Source: Hyphomicrobiales bacterium
Lineage (GTDB): Bacteria > Pseudomonadota > Alphaproteobacteria > Rhizobiales > Rhizobiaceae
Length of the DNA: 64,000 nt
Direction: 5' to 3'
Assembly (NCBI GenBank): GCA_900471485.1
Contig: UCEU01000001.1
Span: forward strand, 62,001 to 126,000
The notes beneath the pieces are model-generated. The model had not been told where the DNA came from. It saw only the letters and a list, made by a program, of their open reading frames with translations, and ran no database searches. Shown here piece after piece: positions 29,384 to 38,659 of this stretch. The translations under genes were made by a program, and so were the position numbers. Numbering within the stretch: position 1 is the stretch's first letter; each line of letters begins with the position of its first letter.

Positions 29384-30898
29384 ATGGAAACTGTTGTTGA
29401 GCTCACCGGCATCCGGAAATCCTTCGGCGGGGTACGCGCCCTTCAGGGCGTGGATTTCGCGCTGCGCAGCGGTGAAGTTCACGCCCTGCTCGGCGAGAAC
29501 GGTGCTGGCAAATCGACGCTGATGCGCGTTCTGGGTGGCGAATATGTCCCGGAATCGGGAAGCGTGAAGGTTCGCGGCGCCGAGCAACGGTTCAAGGGGC
29601 CGATGGACGCGCTCGACAAGGGCATTGCCATCATTCACCAGGAAATGGCGCTGGCGACGGATCTCACGGTGGCGGAGAACATCTTTCTGGCCGAGATACC
29701 CTCGGTCATCTCCTGGCGGGACCTCAACAGGCGCGCCGCGGAGCTTATCTCCAGCCTCGGCTTTTCGATCTCGCCATCCGCGACCGTGTCCGATCTGTCG
29801 GTTGCTCACCAGCAGGTCGTCGAAATCGCAAAGGCGCTTTCCAAGAATGCCAGCGTGATGGTGTTCGATGAGCCGACGGCGGTTCTGTCCGTGCAGGATG
29901 CCGAACGCCTGCTCGGTATCATCCGGACGCTGCGGGAGCGCGGCGTCGGCATCATCTACATCTCTCACCGCCTCGACGAGGTGTTCCGCATCGCCGACCG
30001 AATCACGGTCATGAAGGACGGTGCGTCCGTCCAGACCGTCGAGCGAAAGGACGTCGCGATCGATGACGTCATCCGCATGATGGTTGGCCGATCGCTGAAG
30101 GCTCTTTTCGGCGATGATCTCGAACGGCCGATCGGCGAGGAAGTGCTGCGGATCGAGGAACTCTCGGACGGCGCGCGCATCCGCGGCGCGTCGCTATCGG
30201 TAAGGGCAGGTGAGATCGTCGGGCTTGGAGGACTGGTTGGCGCGGGCCGCACCGAGCTGGTGCGCCTTATTTTCGGCGCCGAGAAGGCCCGTTCGGGCAA
30301 GATCTTTCTGCATGGCAAGGAAGTGCGCGTGAACAACCCCCGCGCCGCCGTTAAGGCAGGGATCGGGCTTGTTCCCGAAAGCCGGAAGGAGCAGGGGCTC
30401 GTTCTCGATTTTCCGATCCGCGTCAACGCGACGATGTCGAAGCTGGGGCCGCTGGTCAATGCGTTTGGCTTCGTGCGGCGGGCGGCCGAAGGCGCGACTG
30501 TCGAGAAACTGGCGGCGCGCCTGCGCATCAAGGCCGGCAGCCTGAACGATCCAGCATCGAGCCTTTCCGGCGGCAATCAGCAGAAGGTCGTGCTTGCCAA
30601 GTGGTTCCACGCCGATGGCGACCTTCTGATCTTCGACGAGCCGACGCGCGGCGTCGATGTCGGCGCGAAGACCGAGATCTATTCGCTCATCAAGTCGCTT
30701 GCAGCCGAGGGCAGGGCGGTGCTCGTCATCTCGTCCGAACATATCGAGCTTTTCGGGCTGTGCGACCGCATTCTCGTCATGCGCGAAGGCGAACTGACCG
30801 GATCGCTCGACCCGCAAGACTACACCGAAGAGAAACTGCTGAAGCTGGCGATGGTCAATACCGTCTCACAGGCCGAAGCCACCGCGACCAGCAACTGA
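29384..30898 (+). CDS. Sugar ABC transporter ATP-binding protein (RbsA type)
   Basis: A 504-residue double ATPase. Domain 1 has Walker A GENGAGKST (about 39-47), LSVAHQQVVEIAKAL and VFDEPTAVL; domain 2 has the degenerate GLVGAGRTE loop, SGGNQQKVVLAKW and IFDEPTRGVD. This is the standard RbsA arrangement for monosaccharide import. It is separated from the binding-protein gene by 128 bases with a stem-loop and precedes the permease by 13 bases. Confidence 0.92.
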   Translation: METVVELTGIRKSFGGVRALQGVDFALRSGEVHALLGENGAGKSTLMRVLGGEYVPESGSVKVRGAEQRFKGPMDALDKGIAIIHQEMALATDLTVAENIFLAEIPSVISWRDLNRRAAELISSLGFSISPSATVSDLSVAHQQVVEIAKALSKNASVMVFDEPTAVLSVQDAERLLGIIRTLRERGVGIIYISHRLDEVFRIADRITVMKDGASVQTVERKDVAIDDVIRMMVGRSLKALFGDDLERPIGEEVLRIEELSDGARIRGASLSVRAGEIVGLGGLVGAGRTELVRLIFGAEKARSGKIFLHGKEVRVNNPRAAVKAGIGLVPESRKEQGLVLDFPIRVNATMSKLGPLVNAFGFVRRAAEGATVEKLAARLRIKAGSLNDPASSLSGGNQQKVVLAKWFHADGDLLIFDEPTRGVDVGAKTEIYSLIKSLAAEGRAVLVISSEHIELFGLCDRILVMREGELTGSLDPQDYTEEKLLKLAMVNTVSQAEATATSN

Positions 30899-30911
30899 TT
30901 GGGTTAAAGCC

Positions 30912-31889
30912 GTGACCGAACTCACCGAAACCGCTCACCGTTCGCCTTCGCTGAACATCTCCAACATCCTGCACCGCTACGGCACGCTGGCGATCCTGAT
31001 CGCCCTGCTGATCGTGGCGACCTCGATGTCCGACGTCTTCCTGACCCAGCGCAACATCATCAACGTGCTCCGACAAAGCGCCGGCACCAGCCTGATGGCG
31101 ATCGGCATGCTCTTCGTCATCCTGACCCGGGGCATCGATCTCTCTGTCGGTTCGGTGGCAGCGCTCGGCAGCGTGCTGTCGGCGATCGTGATCCAGGATT
31201 ACGGCACTGGCGGAGCGGTCGCGACCGCGCTGATCGCCGGTGCGGCCTGCGGCCTCGCCTCCGGCATTCTCGTGGCTTTCCTGAAATTGCCGCCCTTCGT
31301 CACGACGCTTGCGATGATGACCGTCGCGCGTGGTCTCTCCCTGATCGTCTCCGCCGGACAGCCGATCCAGATGGGCGACGCGGGGATCTGGATCACGACC
31401 TTTGGCTCCGGCTCGATCGCCACCATTCCCTATCCCGTCGTGCTGATGGCGGTCGTCTTCGTCATCGCCGGTATCGTTCTGACCTTCACGCGCTTCGGCC
31501 GCCTGGTGAAGGCGATCGGTTCGAACGTCGAGGCCGTCAGGCTGTCCGGCATTCCCGTCGCCTATTACACGACAGCGGTCTATGTGATCTCCGGCGTTCT
31601 AGCGGCCACGGCCGGCATCGTTTCGACGAGTCGTACCGGCATCGGTTCGGCCAACATCGGCGTCGGTTCGGAGCTCGATGCGATCGCTGCCGTCGTCATC
31701 GGCGGGGCCAGCCTGATGGGCGGCCGCGGCGGTGTCATGAACACCTTCATCGGCGTGCTTGTGCTTGGCATTATCGCCAATATGATGAACCTTGCCCGCG
31801 TGCCGGGCTATCACCAGCAGGTCTTCATGGGCTGCATCATTATCGGTGCGATGCTCCTGCAATATGCCTCCAACTGGTTTCGCAAGTAG
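30912..31889 (+). CDS. Sugar ABC transporter permease (RbsC type)
   Basis: A 325-residue inner-membrane permease with about ten hydrophobic helices and the family signatures RGIDLSVGSVAALGS and GGASLMGGRGG. It starts at a GTG (30912), preceded by a weak GGGTTAAAG ribosome site, consistent with coupling to the ATPase gene. It forms the channel for the substrate of the 28284 binding protein. Confidence 0.9.
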   Translation: MTELTETAHRSPSLNISNILHRYGTLAILIALLIVATSMSDVFLTQRNIINVLRQSAGTSLMAIGMLFVILTRGIDLSVGSVAALGSVLSAIVIQDYGTGGAVATALIAGAACGLASGILVAFLKLPPFVTTLAMMTVARGLSLIVSAGQPIQMGDAGIWITTFGSGSIATIPYPVVLMAVVFVIAGIVLTFTRFGRLVKAIGSNVEAVRLSGIPVAYYTTAVYVISGVLAATAGIVSTSRTGIGSANIGVGSELDAIAAVVIGGASLMGGRGGVMNTFIGVLVLGIIANMMNLARVPGYHQQVFMGCIIIGAMLLQYASNWFRK

Positions 31890-31916
31890 TGTCCGCCTCC
31901 TGCAGGGGTAAACAGC

Positions 31917-33419
31917 ATGCCAAATGATCTCTTCCTTGCCATCGATGTCGGCACCGGCAGCGTTCGCGCCGCCCTCGTAGACACCAGGGGCAAAATTCTT
32001 GCGGTCTGCAGCCGCGAGCACGAGCAGATCGTTCCGCAATTCGGCTGGGCGGAGCAGCGTCCGGCTGATTGGTGGGCGGGCGTCGTCGCCACGGTCCGCG
32101 AGGTTCTGGGAGAGGTTGCCGATGCGCGCTCTCGTGTGGTCGCCGTAGCAGCCTGCGGCCAGATGCACGGCACGGTGCTCATCGGGGACGATGGCGAACT
32201 CGTGCGTGAGACCGCGCCGCTTTGGAACGACAAGCGCACCGTTGACTATGTGACTGCCTTTGAGACCGCGCATGCGCCGGGCGATTATCTTGCCGATTGC
32301 GCCAACCCGCCCACACCCGCCTGGCCGGGCTTCAAGCTGCAATGGCTGCGCGACAACGACGCATCAGCTTACAGCAAGGCATCGGCCGTTTTGATGCCGA
32401 AGGACTATGTCAACCTCCGCCTGACCGGCGAGATCGCCATGGATCGCAACGATGGCGGCGCAAGCTTTCTGATGGATCCCCGCAGCGGGGACTGGTCGCG
32501 CAAGATGATCGCGCTGCTCGGGCTCGATGCGGATAAGCTGGCGCCGCTTCGCAATCCAACGGAGATTTTGGGCACCGTCAGCGAGAGCGCCGCGATTGAG
32601 ACGGGGCTGCGGCGCGGTACGCCGGTGCTGGTCGGCGGAGCCGATTATCCGGTGGCCCTTTTGGGATCCGGCGTCTGCCGGCCGGGCGTGGGTTCGGAGG
32701 TCATGGGAACGTCGGCCATCATCACCGCAATCGCCGCCAAGCCGCTTCTGGACCCCTCGATCTGCAACGTCGGGACCGTCGAAGGCAACTGGGGCGCGTT
32801 CATGCTGCTGGAATCCGGTGGCGACGCCATGCGCTGGGCAAGACGGGCGTTCGACGAGAAGAAGTCCTCCTACGAGGACATCGTCGCAAAGGCAGCCGAA
32901 GCGCCCGCCGGCTCCGAGCGCCTGTTCTTCATACCCTACCTCACCGGCGAGCGGCTTGGCGAGCATCGCAATGCGCGCGCGCAATTCTTCGGGATCGGCG
33001 CCGCGCATGGTCTTGCGCATATGCACCGCGCCGTTCTCGAAGGCGTTGCCTTCGCCACCAAGCGCCACATCAATATTCTCGATCGTATCTCGGGTGCACC
33101 GCTTGAGCGGGTCATCGCGTCGGGTGGCGGGGCGAAAACCGAGCTCTGGATGAAGATCAAGGCCAGTGTGTACGGCATTCCGATCCTCGTTCCCTCCGAA
33201 CCGGAATGCGGCCTCGTCGGCTGCGCGATCATGGCGGCCGCGGCGACGGGGCAGTTTTCAAGCGTGGAAGATGCAGCCGGCGCCTTTGTCTCCTATGCGC
33301 AGGAGATCGCACCCGATCCGCGCTGGGCTGAAACCTATCGGCCGATGCAGGCCTTCTTCGAAAAGCTCTACGCGCACAGCCAGGCCCTCTACGACGATCT
33401 CGACGGGCTGCCGCAATGA
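31917..33419 (+). CDS. FGGY-family carbohydrate kinase (xylulokinase-like)
   Basis: A 500-residue FGGY kinase. The N-terminal phosphate loop AIDVGTGSVRAAL, AACGQMHG and the catalytic aspartate D243 in GGADYPVALLG are present; the C-terminal domain has ASGGGAKTELWMKI for adenosine. The pattern resembles XylB. FGGY enzymes phosphorylate ketoses, polyols or tetritols, so substrate cannot be fixed by eye. It lies 27 bases after the permease with AGGGG upstream of its ATG, so phosphorylation follows import directly or after oxidation by the downstream dehydrogenases. Confidence 0.88.
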   Translation: MPNDLFLAIDVGTGSVRAALVDTRGKILAVCSREHEQIVPQFGWAEQRPADWWAGVVATVREVLGEVADARSRVVAVAACGQMHGTVLIGDDGELVRETAPLWNDKRTVDYVTAFETAHAPGDYLADCANPPTPAWPGFKLQWLRDNDASAYSKASAVLMPKDYVNLRLTGEIAMDRNDGGASFLMDPRSGDWSRKMIALLGLDADKLAPLRNPTEILGTVSESAAIETGLRRGTPVLVGGADYPVALLGSGVCRPGVGSEVMGTSAIITAIAAKPLLDPSICNVGTVEGNWGAFMLLESGGDAMRWARRAFDEKKSSYEDIVAKAAEAPAGSERLFFIPYLTGERLGEHRNARAQFFGIGAAHGLAHMHRAVLEGVAFATKRHINILDRISGAPLERVIASGGGAKTELWMKIKASVYGIPILVPSEPECGLVGCAIMAAAATGQFSSVEDAAGAFVSYAQEIAPDPRWAETYRPMQAFFEKLYAHSQALYDDLDGLPQ

Positions 33420-34099
33420 CAGAGAGAGCCGTACTTTTCGACATGGACGGCACCCTCGTCGATAGCGAGGGGCTGCATTTCGATGCCATGAAACAGGCTC
33501 TGCTGCAGATGGGATACCGCGTGCCGGACGCGCTCGCCGATCGCCTGACCGGCATGAGCGGTGCCGATTGCCACGCGTTGTTGCGGGAGACGATCGGCTT
33601 CGAGCCATCCTTCGACGATTATGTCGAAGGCAAGTATCGCTGCTATCTGGCCGACGCCGCGCGGTTGGAGCGTCGCCATGGCGTCGATGCCGTTCTCAGA
33701 CTGCTTGCGAAAACACGAACGCCCTTCGCCATCGTTTCGAACTCCGACCGCATGTTGGTCGATGCCAACCTGCGTGCCGTTGGCCTGCAGCAGCCGGGCC
33801 TCGTGACCGTCAGCCGAAACGACGTCGTGCGCGGGAAGCCCGATCCCGAACCCTATCTCAGGGCGGCGCATCTGCTTGGCGTCAGCCCCGAAAATTGCAT
33901 CGTGGTCGAGGACAGCATTCCCGGCGCGGTTGCTGGTCTCACCGCCGGCATGACCGTCATCGGTTGGCCGGAGCCGCATAGAACCGACCTCGTCTTCCCG
34001 CCGTCCGCGATCCTGGCCGATCCCACCGATCTGGCTTCAACGCTCGCCGGCTTACTTTCTTCCTTTCCTCTACAAACGACCCTTCAAGGATGCGACTGA
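33416..34099 (+). CDS. HAD-superfamily phosphatase / beta-phosphoglucomutase-like
   Basis: A 227-residue HAD hydrolase with all four motifs: FDMDGTLVDSEG (nucleophile D9, acid D11), SNSDR, RGKPDPEPYL and VEDSIPG. The cap domain is of the small-helical C1 type, as in sugar phosphatases and beta-phosphoglucomutase. Its ATG overlaps the kinase stop by four bases. In an operon with a kinase it may remove dead-end sugar phosphates or act on a pathway intermediate; which one is unknown. Confidence 0.85.
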   Translation: MTERAVLFDMDGTLVDSEGLHFDAMKQALLQMGYRVPDALADRLTGMSGADCHALLRETIGFEPSFDDYVEGKYRCYLADAARLERRHGVDAVLRLLAKTRTPFAIVSNSDRMLVDANLRAVGLQQPGLVTVSRNDVVRGKPDPEPYLRAAHLLGVSPENCIVVEDSIPGAVAGLTAGMTVIGWPEPHRTDLVFPPSAILADPTDLASTLAGLLSSFPLQTTLQGCD

Positions 34100-34872
34100 T
34101 GTATCTCGATAAGTTCAAGCTCACCGACAAGATTGCCGTCGTCACCGGCGCCGCGCGCGGGATCGGCTATGCCGCCGTCGAGGCGCTGGCGGAAGCTGGA
34201 GCGAAAGTCGTGCTGACGGACATGAACGATACGCTTCTCAAGGAGGCAACGGCGACGCTCGCCGCCAAGGGATACTCGGTCGACAGCGTCGTGCTCGACG
34301 TGACCGATGTCAAAGCCGTGCAGGCGGCCCATGACGAGATCGTGGCCCGCCATGGCCGCGTCGACATCCTCGTCAACAATGCCGGCATCGCCATCAGCAA
34401 CCATCCGGCCGAGACAATGGCCGACGATGTCTGGAACAAGGTGATCGACGTCAACCTCAACGGTGTTTTCTGGTGCTGCAGGGCGTTCGGCAAGTCGATG
34501 CTCGATCGCGGCTCCGGCACCATCGTCAATGTCGGGTCGATGTCCGGTTTCGTCGTCAACCGCCCACAGGAGCAGGCGAACTACAATGCCTCCAAGGCGG
34601 CCGTCCACCATCTGACGAAGTCGCTCGCCGCCGAGTGGGGCGCACGCGGCGTCCGCGTCAATTCGGTGGCGCCTACCTATATCGACACGGAAATGAACAA
34701 ATACGTCTACGAGGATGCCGAGATGTACCGCCACTGGGTCGGCGGCACGCCGATGAACCGGCTTGGCCGCACCGACGAGGTTGCTTCCGTCATCCTGTTC
34801 CTCGCCAGCGACGCGTCCAGCCTGATGACCGGCTCGATCGTACTCGCCGATGGAGGCTACGTATGCTGGTGA
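34099..34872 (+). CDS. Short-chain dehydrogenase/reductase (polyol or sugar dehydrogenase type)
   Basis: A 257-residue classical SDR. TGAARGIGYAA is the NAD(P) glycine motif, NNAG the structural motif, and the catalytic set is Ser in VGSMSG with YNASK. An Asp follows the second strand (VVLTDMN), predicting NAD preference. The ATG at 34099 overlaps the HAD stop (TGATG) and has AAGGA eight bases upstream; an ATG three codons earlier would sit on the ribosome site. Likely oxidises a polyol or sugar before the FGGY kinase step; substrate unknown. Confidence 0.87.
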   Translation: MYLDKFKLTDKIAVVTGAARGIGYAAVEALAEAGAKVVLTDMNDTLLKEATATLAAKGYSVDSVVLDVTDVKAVQAAHDEIVARHGRVDILVNNAGIAISNHPAETMADDVWNKVIDVNLNGVFWCCRAFGKSMLDRGSGTIVNVGSMSGFVVNRPQEQANYNASKAAVHHLTKSLAAEWGARGVRVNSVAPTYIDTEMNKYVYEDAEMYRHWVGGTPMNRLGRTDEVASVILFLASDASSLMTGSIVLADGGYVCW

Positions 34873-35948
34873 CGTCCGGCATCAAGCCGCGCGGCGCACG
34901 CTTCCCCGGCCGTTACATCCAGGCGGCAGGCGCGATCGGGCTGCTGGGGCAGGAGGCGCAAGCCCATGGCAAGCGGGCAGTAGCGTTGCTCGACCGTGGC
35001 GTTTTCGGAATGCTCGAGAAGTCCGTGTCGGACGCTTTCGATGGTCACGCAGATGTCGAGATCGTGCGTCACGGCGGAGAATGCTCGGAAGGCGAGATCG
35101 CCAGCCTCGTCGCCCGCGCCAGGATTGCGGGAGCCGATGTCGTCATCGGTATCGGCGGCGGCAAGGCGCTCGATACGGCAAAGGCGGCTGCCCGCGATCT
35201 CGGATTGCCAGTGATCGTGGTGCCGACCATTGCCGCCTCGGATGCGCCGTGCAGTGCTCTCGCGGTCGTCTACAACGAGGACGGCACGGTCGCCTATGAC
35301 AGCTTCCTGCCCGCTAATCCAAATCTGGTTCTTGTCGATACGGCCCTGATCGCCGCCGCGCCCGCGCGCTTCCTGGCGGCCGGGATCGGTGACGCACTGG
35401 CAACCTGGTACGAGGCGGATGCGTGCCGTCAGAGCGGTGCCTTCAATTGCATGAAGATGCCCGGCCTGCCGCTTGCATTCGAGGTGGCGCGTTTCTGCCG
35501 GGAAACGATCTTGGAGTTCGGCGCCGCGGCGCTCTCGGAATGCGATGCGAAGACGGCAGGACCTGCAATCGAGCGGGTCGTCGAAGCCAACATCCTGCTG
35601 TCGGGGATCGGCTTTGAATCCGGCGGCGTGGCGGGCGCGCACGCGATCCACCACGGCCTTTGCGAACTGGAGGAGGTGCATCACCACCTGCACGGTGAGA
35701 AGGTTGCCATCGGCGTGCTGGCCGGATTGAAGATCCAGGGCCGGCATGACGAATTCACGCGGGTTTGCGACTTCTGCCGATCGGTCCGGCTGCCGACGCG
35801 GCTGGCGGATATCGGGATTGCAGAGGCTTCTCGGGAGAAGCTGGAAATTGTCGCGCGGCGCGCCTGCCGCGCCGGCGAAATCATCCATAACGAGCCGATG
35901 CCGGTCACCGAAGCAATGGTGATCGAGGCGCTGGCGGCGTTGATCTGA
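34863..35948 (+). CDS. Glycerol-dehydrogenase-like (GldA family) metal-dependent dehydrogenase
   Basis: A 361-residue iron/zinc alcohol dehydrogenase. It has the NAD loop IGGGKALDTAKA, VPTIAASDAPCSAL, and the metal ligands: Asp in GIGDALATWYEA, His in HAIHHGL and His in HLHGEK. The ATG at 34863 overlaps the SDR by ten bases. GldA relatives oxidise glycerol or other vicinal diols and hydroxyketones. A second oxidoreductase acting on the same transported polyol, or on a C3 fragment of it, fits the operon. Confidence 0.87.
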   Translation: MLVTSGIKPRGARFPGRYIQAAGAIGLLGQEAQAHGKRAVALLDRGVFGMLEKSVSDAFDGHADVEIVRHGGECSEGEIASLVARARIAGADVVIGIGGGKALDTAKAAARDLGLPVIVVPTIAASDAPCSALAVVYNEDGTVAYDSFLPANPNLVLVDTALIAAAPARFLAAGIGDALATWYEADACRQSGAFNCMKMPGLPLAFEVARFCRETILEFGAAALSECDAKTAGPAIERVVEANILLSGIGFESGGVAGAHAIHHGLCELEEVHHHLHGEKVAIGVLAGLKIQGRHDEFTRVCDFCRSVRLPTRLADIGIAEASREKLEIVARRACRAGEIIHNEPMPVTEAMVIEALAALI

Positions 35949-35962
35949 TCGATGGAGTAAGA

Positions 35963-36712
35963 ATGATGGGTATAAACGAGGCGTTCGCGCCGAACTTCCT
36001 TGATGGCAAGACGGTGGTGGTTTCGGGCGGTACGAGCGGCATCGGTCTGGCCGTCGCGCAAGGTTTCGCCGATGCGGGAGCCAATGTGCTTGCCACCGGC
36101 AGCTCGGAGCGCCGGCTTGACGATGCCCGATCGAACTCGTCCGGTTCGATCGCGTTTTCAAGACTGGACGTTCGGGATGGCGCCGCGGTCGATCGATTTT
36201 TCACCGATCTGCCGTCGCTCGATGTGCTGGTCAATTGCCAGGGCATCGCGCGCCCCGACAGCGAGTGGGAAGAGGACGTTTTCCTTGACGTCATGGACGT
36301 CAACCTCAGCAGCGCCATGCGACTGTCGCGCGCCGCCTTTCCCTTGCTCAGGAAGAGCGGCGGAAGCATCGTCAACTTCGCCTCCATGCTGAGCTATCTG
36401 GCCGACGAAAGCGTTCCCGCCTATACCGCCAGCAAGACGGGCATTGTCGGCTTGACGCGTGCGATGGCGCACAAATACGGCCGCGACGGCGTCCGCGTGA
36501 ACGCAGTAGCGCCGGGCTATCACCGCACGGAAATGACGAAGCCGCTGTGGTCGCAGCCGGATAGCGAAGCGAAGATCGCCGAGCGATCGGCGCTTAAGCG
36601 CTGGGGAACGACCGAGGATCTTGTCGGTCCGATCCTGTTCCTGTGCTCGCCAGCCGCCGCATTTGTGACTGGTGTCACTCTGCCGGTCGACGGTGGTTAT
36701 AGCATCGGATGA
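35963..36712 (+). CDS. Short-chain dehydrogenase/reductase
   Basis: A 249-residue classical SDR with SGGTSGIGLAVA, VNCQGIA (NNAG position varied), catalytic Ser in FASMLS and YTASK, and a C-terminal PVDGGYSIG. The residue after the second strand is not acidic (LATGSSERR), favouring NADP. It is 14 bases after the GldA-like gene and ends the rightward operon. The shape resembles sugar or hydroxyacid dehydrogenases; substrate not known. Two initial ATGs make the start uncertain by one codon. Confidence 0.86.
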   Translation: MMGINEAFAPNFLDGKTVVVSGGTSGIGLAVAQGFADAGANVLATGSSERRLDDARSNSSGSIAFSRLDVRDGAAVDRFFTDLPSLDVLVNCQGIARPDSEWEEDVFLDVMDVNLSSAMRLSRAAFPLLRKSGGSIVNFASMLSYLADESVPAYTASKTGIVGLTRAMAHKYGRDGVRVNAVAPGYHRTEMTKPLWSQPDSEAKIAERSALKRWGTTEDLVGPILFLCSPAAAFVTGVTLPVDGGYSIG

Positions 36713-36739
36713 CCCTGCGTTGTCCGGCAACGCCGATGC

Positions 36740-36762
36740 AAAACCCCGGCGCTAGTCGCCGG
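36740..36762 (-). terminator. Intrinsic terminator of the lysR gene, overlapping its stop codon
   Basis: On the minus strand CCGGCG and CGCCGG pair around ACTAG, which contains the lysR stop, followed by GG and UUUU. It lies in the 39-base convergent gap and may shield both transcripts. Confidence 0.6.
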
Positions 36763-37714
36763 CGCTACCCTCCAGCTTGTGCGCGCGATTGACGGTCTGT
36801 CGGTGCCGCTCGATATGGCCGGTGCGATCGGCCATTTTCATTTCATCGCGCAGAAACTCGATGTAGGCTTTTGCGTATACAGAGAGAGGTGTGTCGTTAC
36901 GATAGGCGGCATATGTGTTGAATTTCGTTTTCTGTTTTATTTCCAGAACTTTGACACCCTGTATTCCGCCATAGGCGACGGTGAATTCATCGATGATCGC
37001 GATGCCGAGGCCCGCGGCGACGAGGCTGCCCATGGTCGTGCCGAAGCGTGTCTTGACGGCCATTTTGAATGAAAGGTTTTCACGTCGGAAGACTTCCGTC
37101 ATCACCCGGCCATAGGGGTCGCTCGGATCTATGCCGATCAGCGTGTGCCTGGCTATATCCGCCGGCGAGATTTCGTCCAGCGCAGCGAGTTCGCTGTCAG
37201 ACGGCACGATGCAAACAAGCCGTCCGGTTGCGAGTGGTGCAAAATCAATGATCGAATGATCGAAACGCGAGGAAATCGCGACAACCTCGCCGCGCCCCAG
37301 CAGGAGGTAATCGATTGCCTGCTCAATCCTGAGAATGTCGATTTCCATCGAGATGTCGGGAAAGCGTTGCTGCACCCTTTCGACCGCGCGCGGCAGCATG
37401 ACATTGGCGATGCTGGGAACCGAGGCAACGCTGAGTTCGCGTCCTTCGCCGCTGCCCAACCGGTCGATCGCCGTCTGTAGATCATCGACCCTTCGGTGGA
37501 TGTTGTCTATCAGGTCGAAGACATGACGTGCCTCCGGCGTTGGCACATAGCGACCATGGCGTCGATTGAAGAGCGGCACGCCGAGGCTGTCTTCCGTGTA
37601 TTTCATCAGGCGGCTTATGCCGGGCGCCGATACGTTGAGCAGCTTTGCGGCGCCCGCGATCGTGCCCGTCACCATGATGGCCCTGATGATCTCGATCTGC
37701 CGCAGGGTTAGCAT
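36752..37714 (-). CDS. LysR-family transcriptional regulator
   Basis: A 320-residue LysR protein: winged helix-turn-helix in the first 60 residues (LRQIEIIRAIMVTGTIAGAAKLLNVS, then SRLMKYTEDSLGVPLFNRR in pattern), and a LysR substrate-binding domain (about 90-300). I start at ATG 37714, which begins MLTLRQIEI; upstream frame is Arg-rich antisense. It is five bases after the amidohydrolase gene, co-oriented with it, and divergent from the quinate/shikimate operon, the usual target arrangement. Effector may be an intermediate of that pathway (inference). Confidence 0.88.
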   Translation of the reverse strand: MLTLRQIEIIRAIMVTGTIAGAAKLLNVSAPGISRLMKYTEDSLGVPLFNRRHGRYVPTPEARHVFDLIDNIHRRVDDLQTAIDRLGSGEGRELSVASVPSIANVMLPRAVERVQQRFPDISMEIDILRIEQAIDYLLLGRGEVVAISSRFDHSIIDFAPLATGRLVCIVPSDSELAALDEISPADIARHTLIGIDPSDPYGRVMTEVFRRENLSFKMAVKTRFGTTMGSLVAAGLGIAIIDEFTVAYGGIQGVKVLEIKQKTKFNTYAAYRNDTPLSVYAKAYIEFLRDEMKMADRTGHIERHRQTVNRAHKLEGSAGD

Positions 37715-37719
37715 TGCCG

Positions 37720-38574
37720 TCAACCCTTGACGCCGTCGTCGCCTGCGGACGCGAAGCCGAGCAGTCTGCGCGGCGTCTCCCAGAGCAGGGTGTGGCGGTC
37801 GGCCGGATCGGGAAACAGCAACTCCACAAGTTTCAGGAGCGGGCCGTAGTCCTGCCGGTCGGTGGCGCGAAGATAGGGCCAGTCCGAAGCCCACATGCAG
37901 TTTCTCAGCCCGAAATGCTCAACCAGCGCACGCACGTGCAGCCAGATATCCTCGAAGGGGTACTGGCGCTGAGAGAATTTCGCATAACCGGAAAGCTTGA
38001 CGCTGACGCGATCCGTTTTGGCAAGGGCAAGAAGATCGCGAAATCCGGGTTGATCCACCCCCATGCTTGCCGTCGGCCGCCCGCAATGGTCGATCATGAC
38101 ACGCACGGGAATCGCCTCGATCCAGGGCCGATACATGGCCAACATATCATGCTCGACCTGCAGGCTGACGCACATCCCGAGATCGGCAAGCTTCGCCATC
38201 ACTTTCGGTGCATCGGCGTAGAAGGCGTTTCCGTAGACGGTAGGATTGATGGCAATGCCAATCACGCCCTGATCCCGAAGTCTCTTCAACTCGGCCACCG
38301 AGACATTCGCGTCCACGATTGCGATGCCTTTGAAAATGCTCGGATAACGGCGAATTGCATCGAGCATGCAGTTGTTGTCCGGCCCGTATCCGGAATTCGG
38401 CTGAACCAGCAGGGCATGGTCAACGCCGTAGGTCCGTAGGACGTGAACCAATTGGTCGGTCGTACCGATTTCCGCGCCCGAGGGCCGATAGGCAACGTCG
38501 GCATGATAGGGAAACCGAACGGGATCCAGGACATGCACATGCGTATCGATTTTCTTCTCGTTGAAGATGCTCAC
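37720..38574 (-). CDS. Amidohydrolase-2-family TIM-barrel hydrolase (PDC-lactonase-like)
   Basis: A 284-residue PF04909 protein. The metal motif is H12-V-H14 (DTHVHVLDP), with MIDHCGRP and the terminal-strand Asp in WASDWPYL. Relatives include 2-pyrone-4,6-dicarboxylate lactonase, 4-sulfomuconolactone hydrolase and L-fuconolactonase-like enzymes. The GTG at 38574 is chosen because GGGAGGAACG precedes it and the family motif follows at the expected distance. Placed with LysR next to a protocatechuate-forming operon, an aromatic-lactone or quinate-ester substrate is plausible but unproven. Confidence 0.78.
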   Translation of the reverse strand: MSIFNEKKIDTHVHVLDPVRFPYHADVAYRPSGAEIGTTDQLVHVLRTYGVDHALLVQPNSGYGPDNNCMLDAIRRYPSIFKGIAIVDANVSVAELKRLRDQGVIGIAINPTVYGNAFYADAPKVMAKLADLGMCVSLQVEHDMLAMYRPWIEAIPVRVMIDHCGRPTASMGVDQPGFRDLLALAKTDRVSVKLSGYAKFSQRQYPFEDIWLHVRALVEHFGLRNCMWASDWPYLRATDRQDYGPLLKLVELLFPDPADRHTLLWETPRRLLGFASAGDDGVKG

Positions 38575-38659
38575 CGTTCCTCCCAAACCAGAGCCAAGGC
38601 TCGCTAGGATGAAGACGATCACGGCGATGTCAACGGTAGATCGCTAGTGCCGCATAAAT

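Noticed and set aside
23060..36712. Sulfoquinovose (sulfo-Entner-Doudoroff) operon
   Set aside because: There is a KDPG-type aldolase and dehydrogenases, but no sulfoquinovosidase, no sugar-acid dehydratase and no sulfonate exporter; the FGGY kinase does not fit.
31917..36712. Erythritol/ribitol (ery-rbt) locus
   Set aside because: An FGGY kinase, SDR and RbsABC transporter fit, but EryB/EryC and tetrose-phosphate isomerases are missing and the partner operon has Eda and cupin isomerase.
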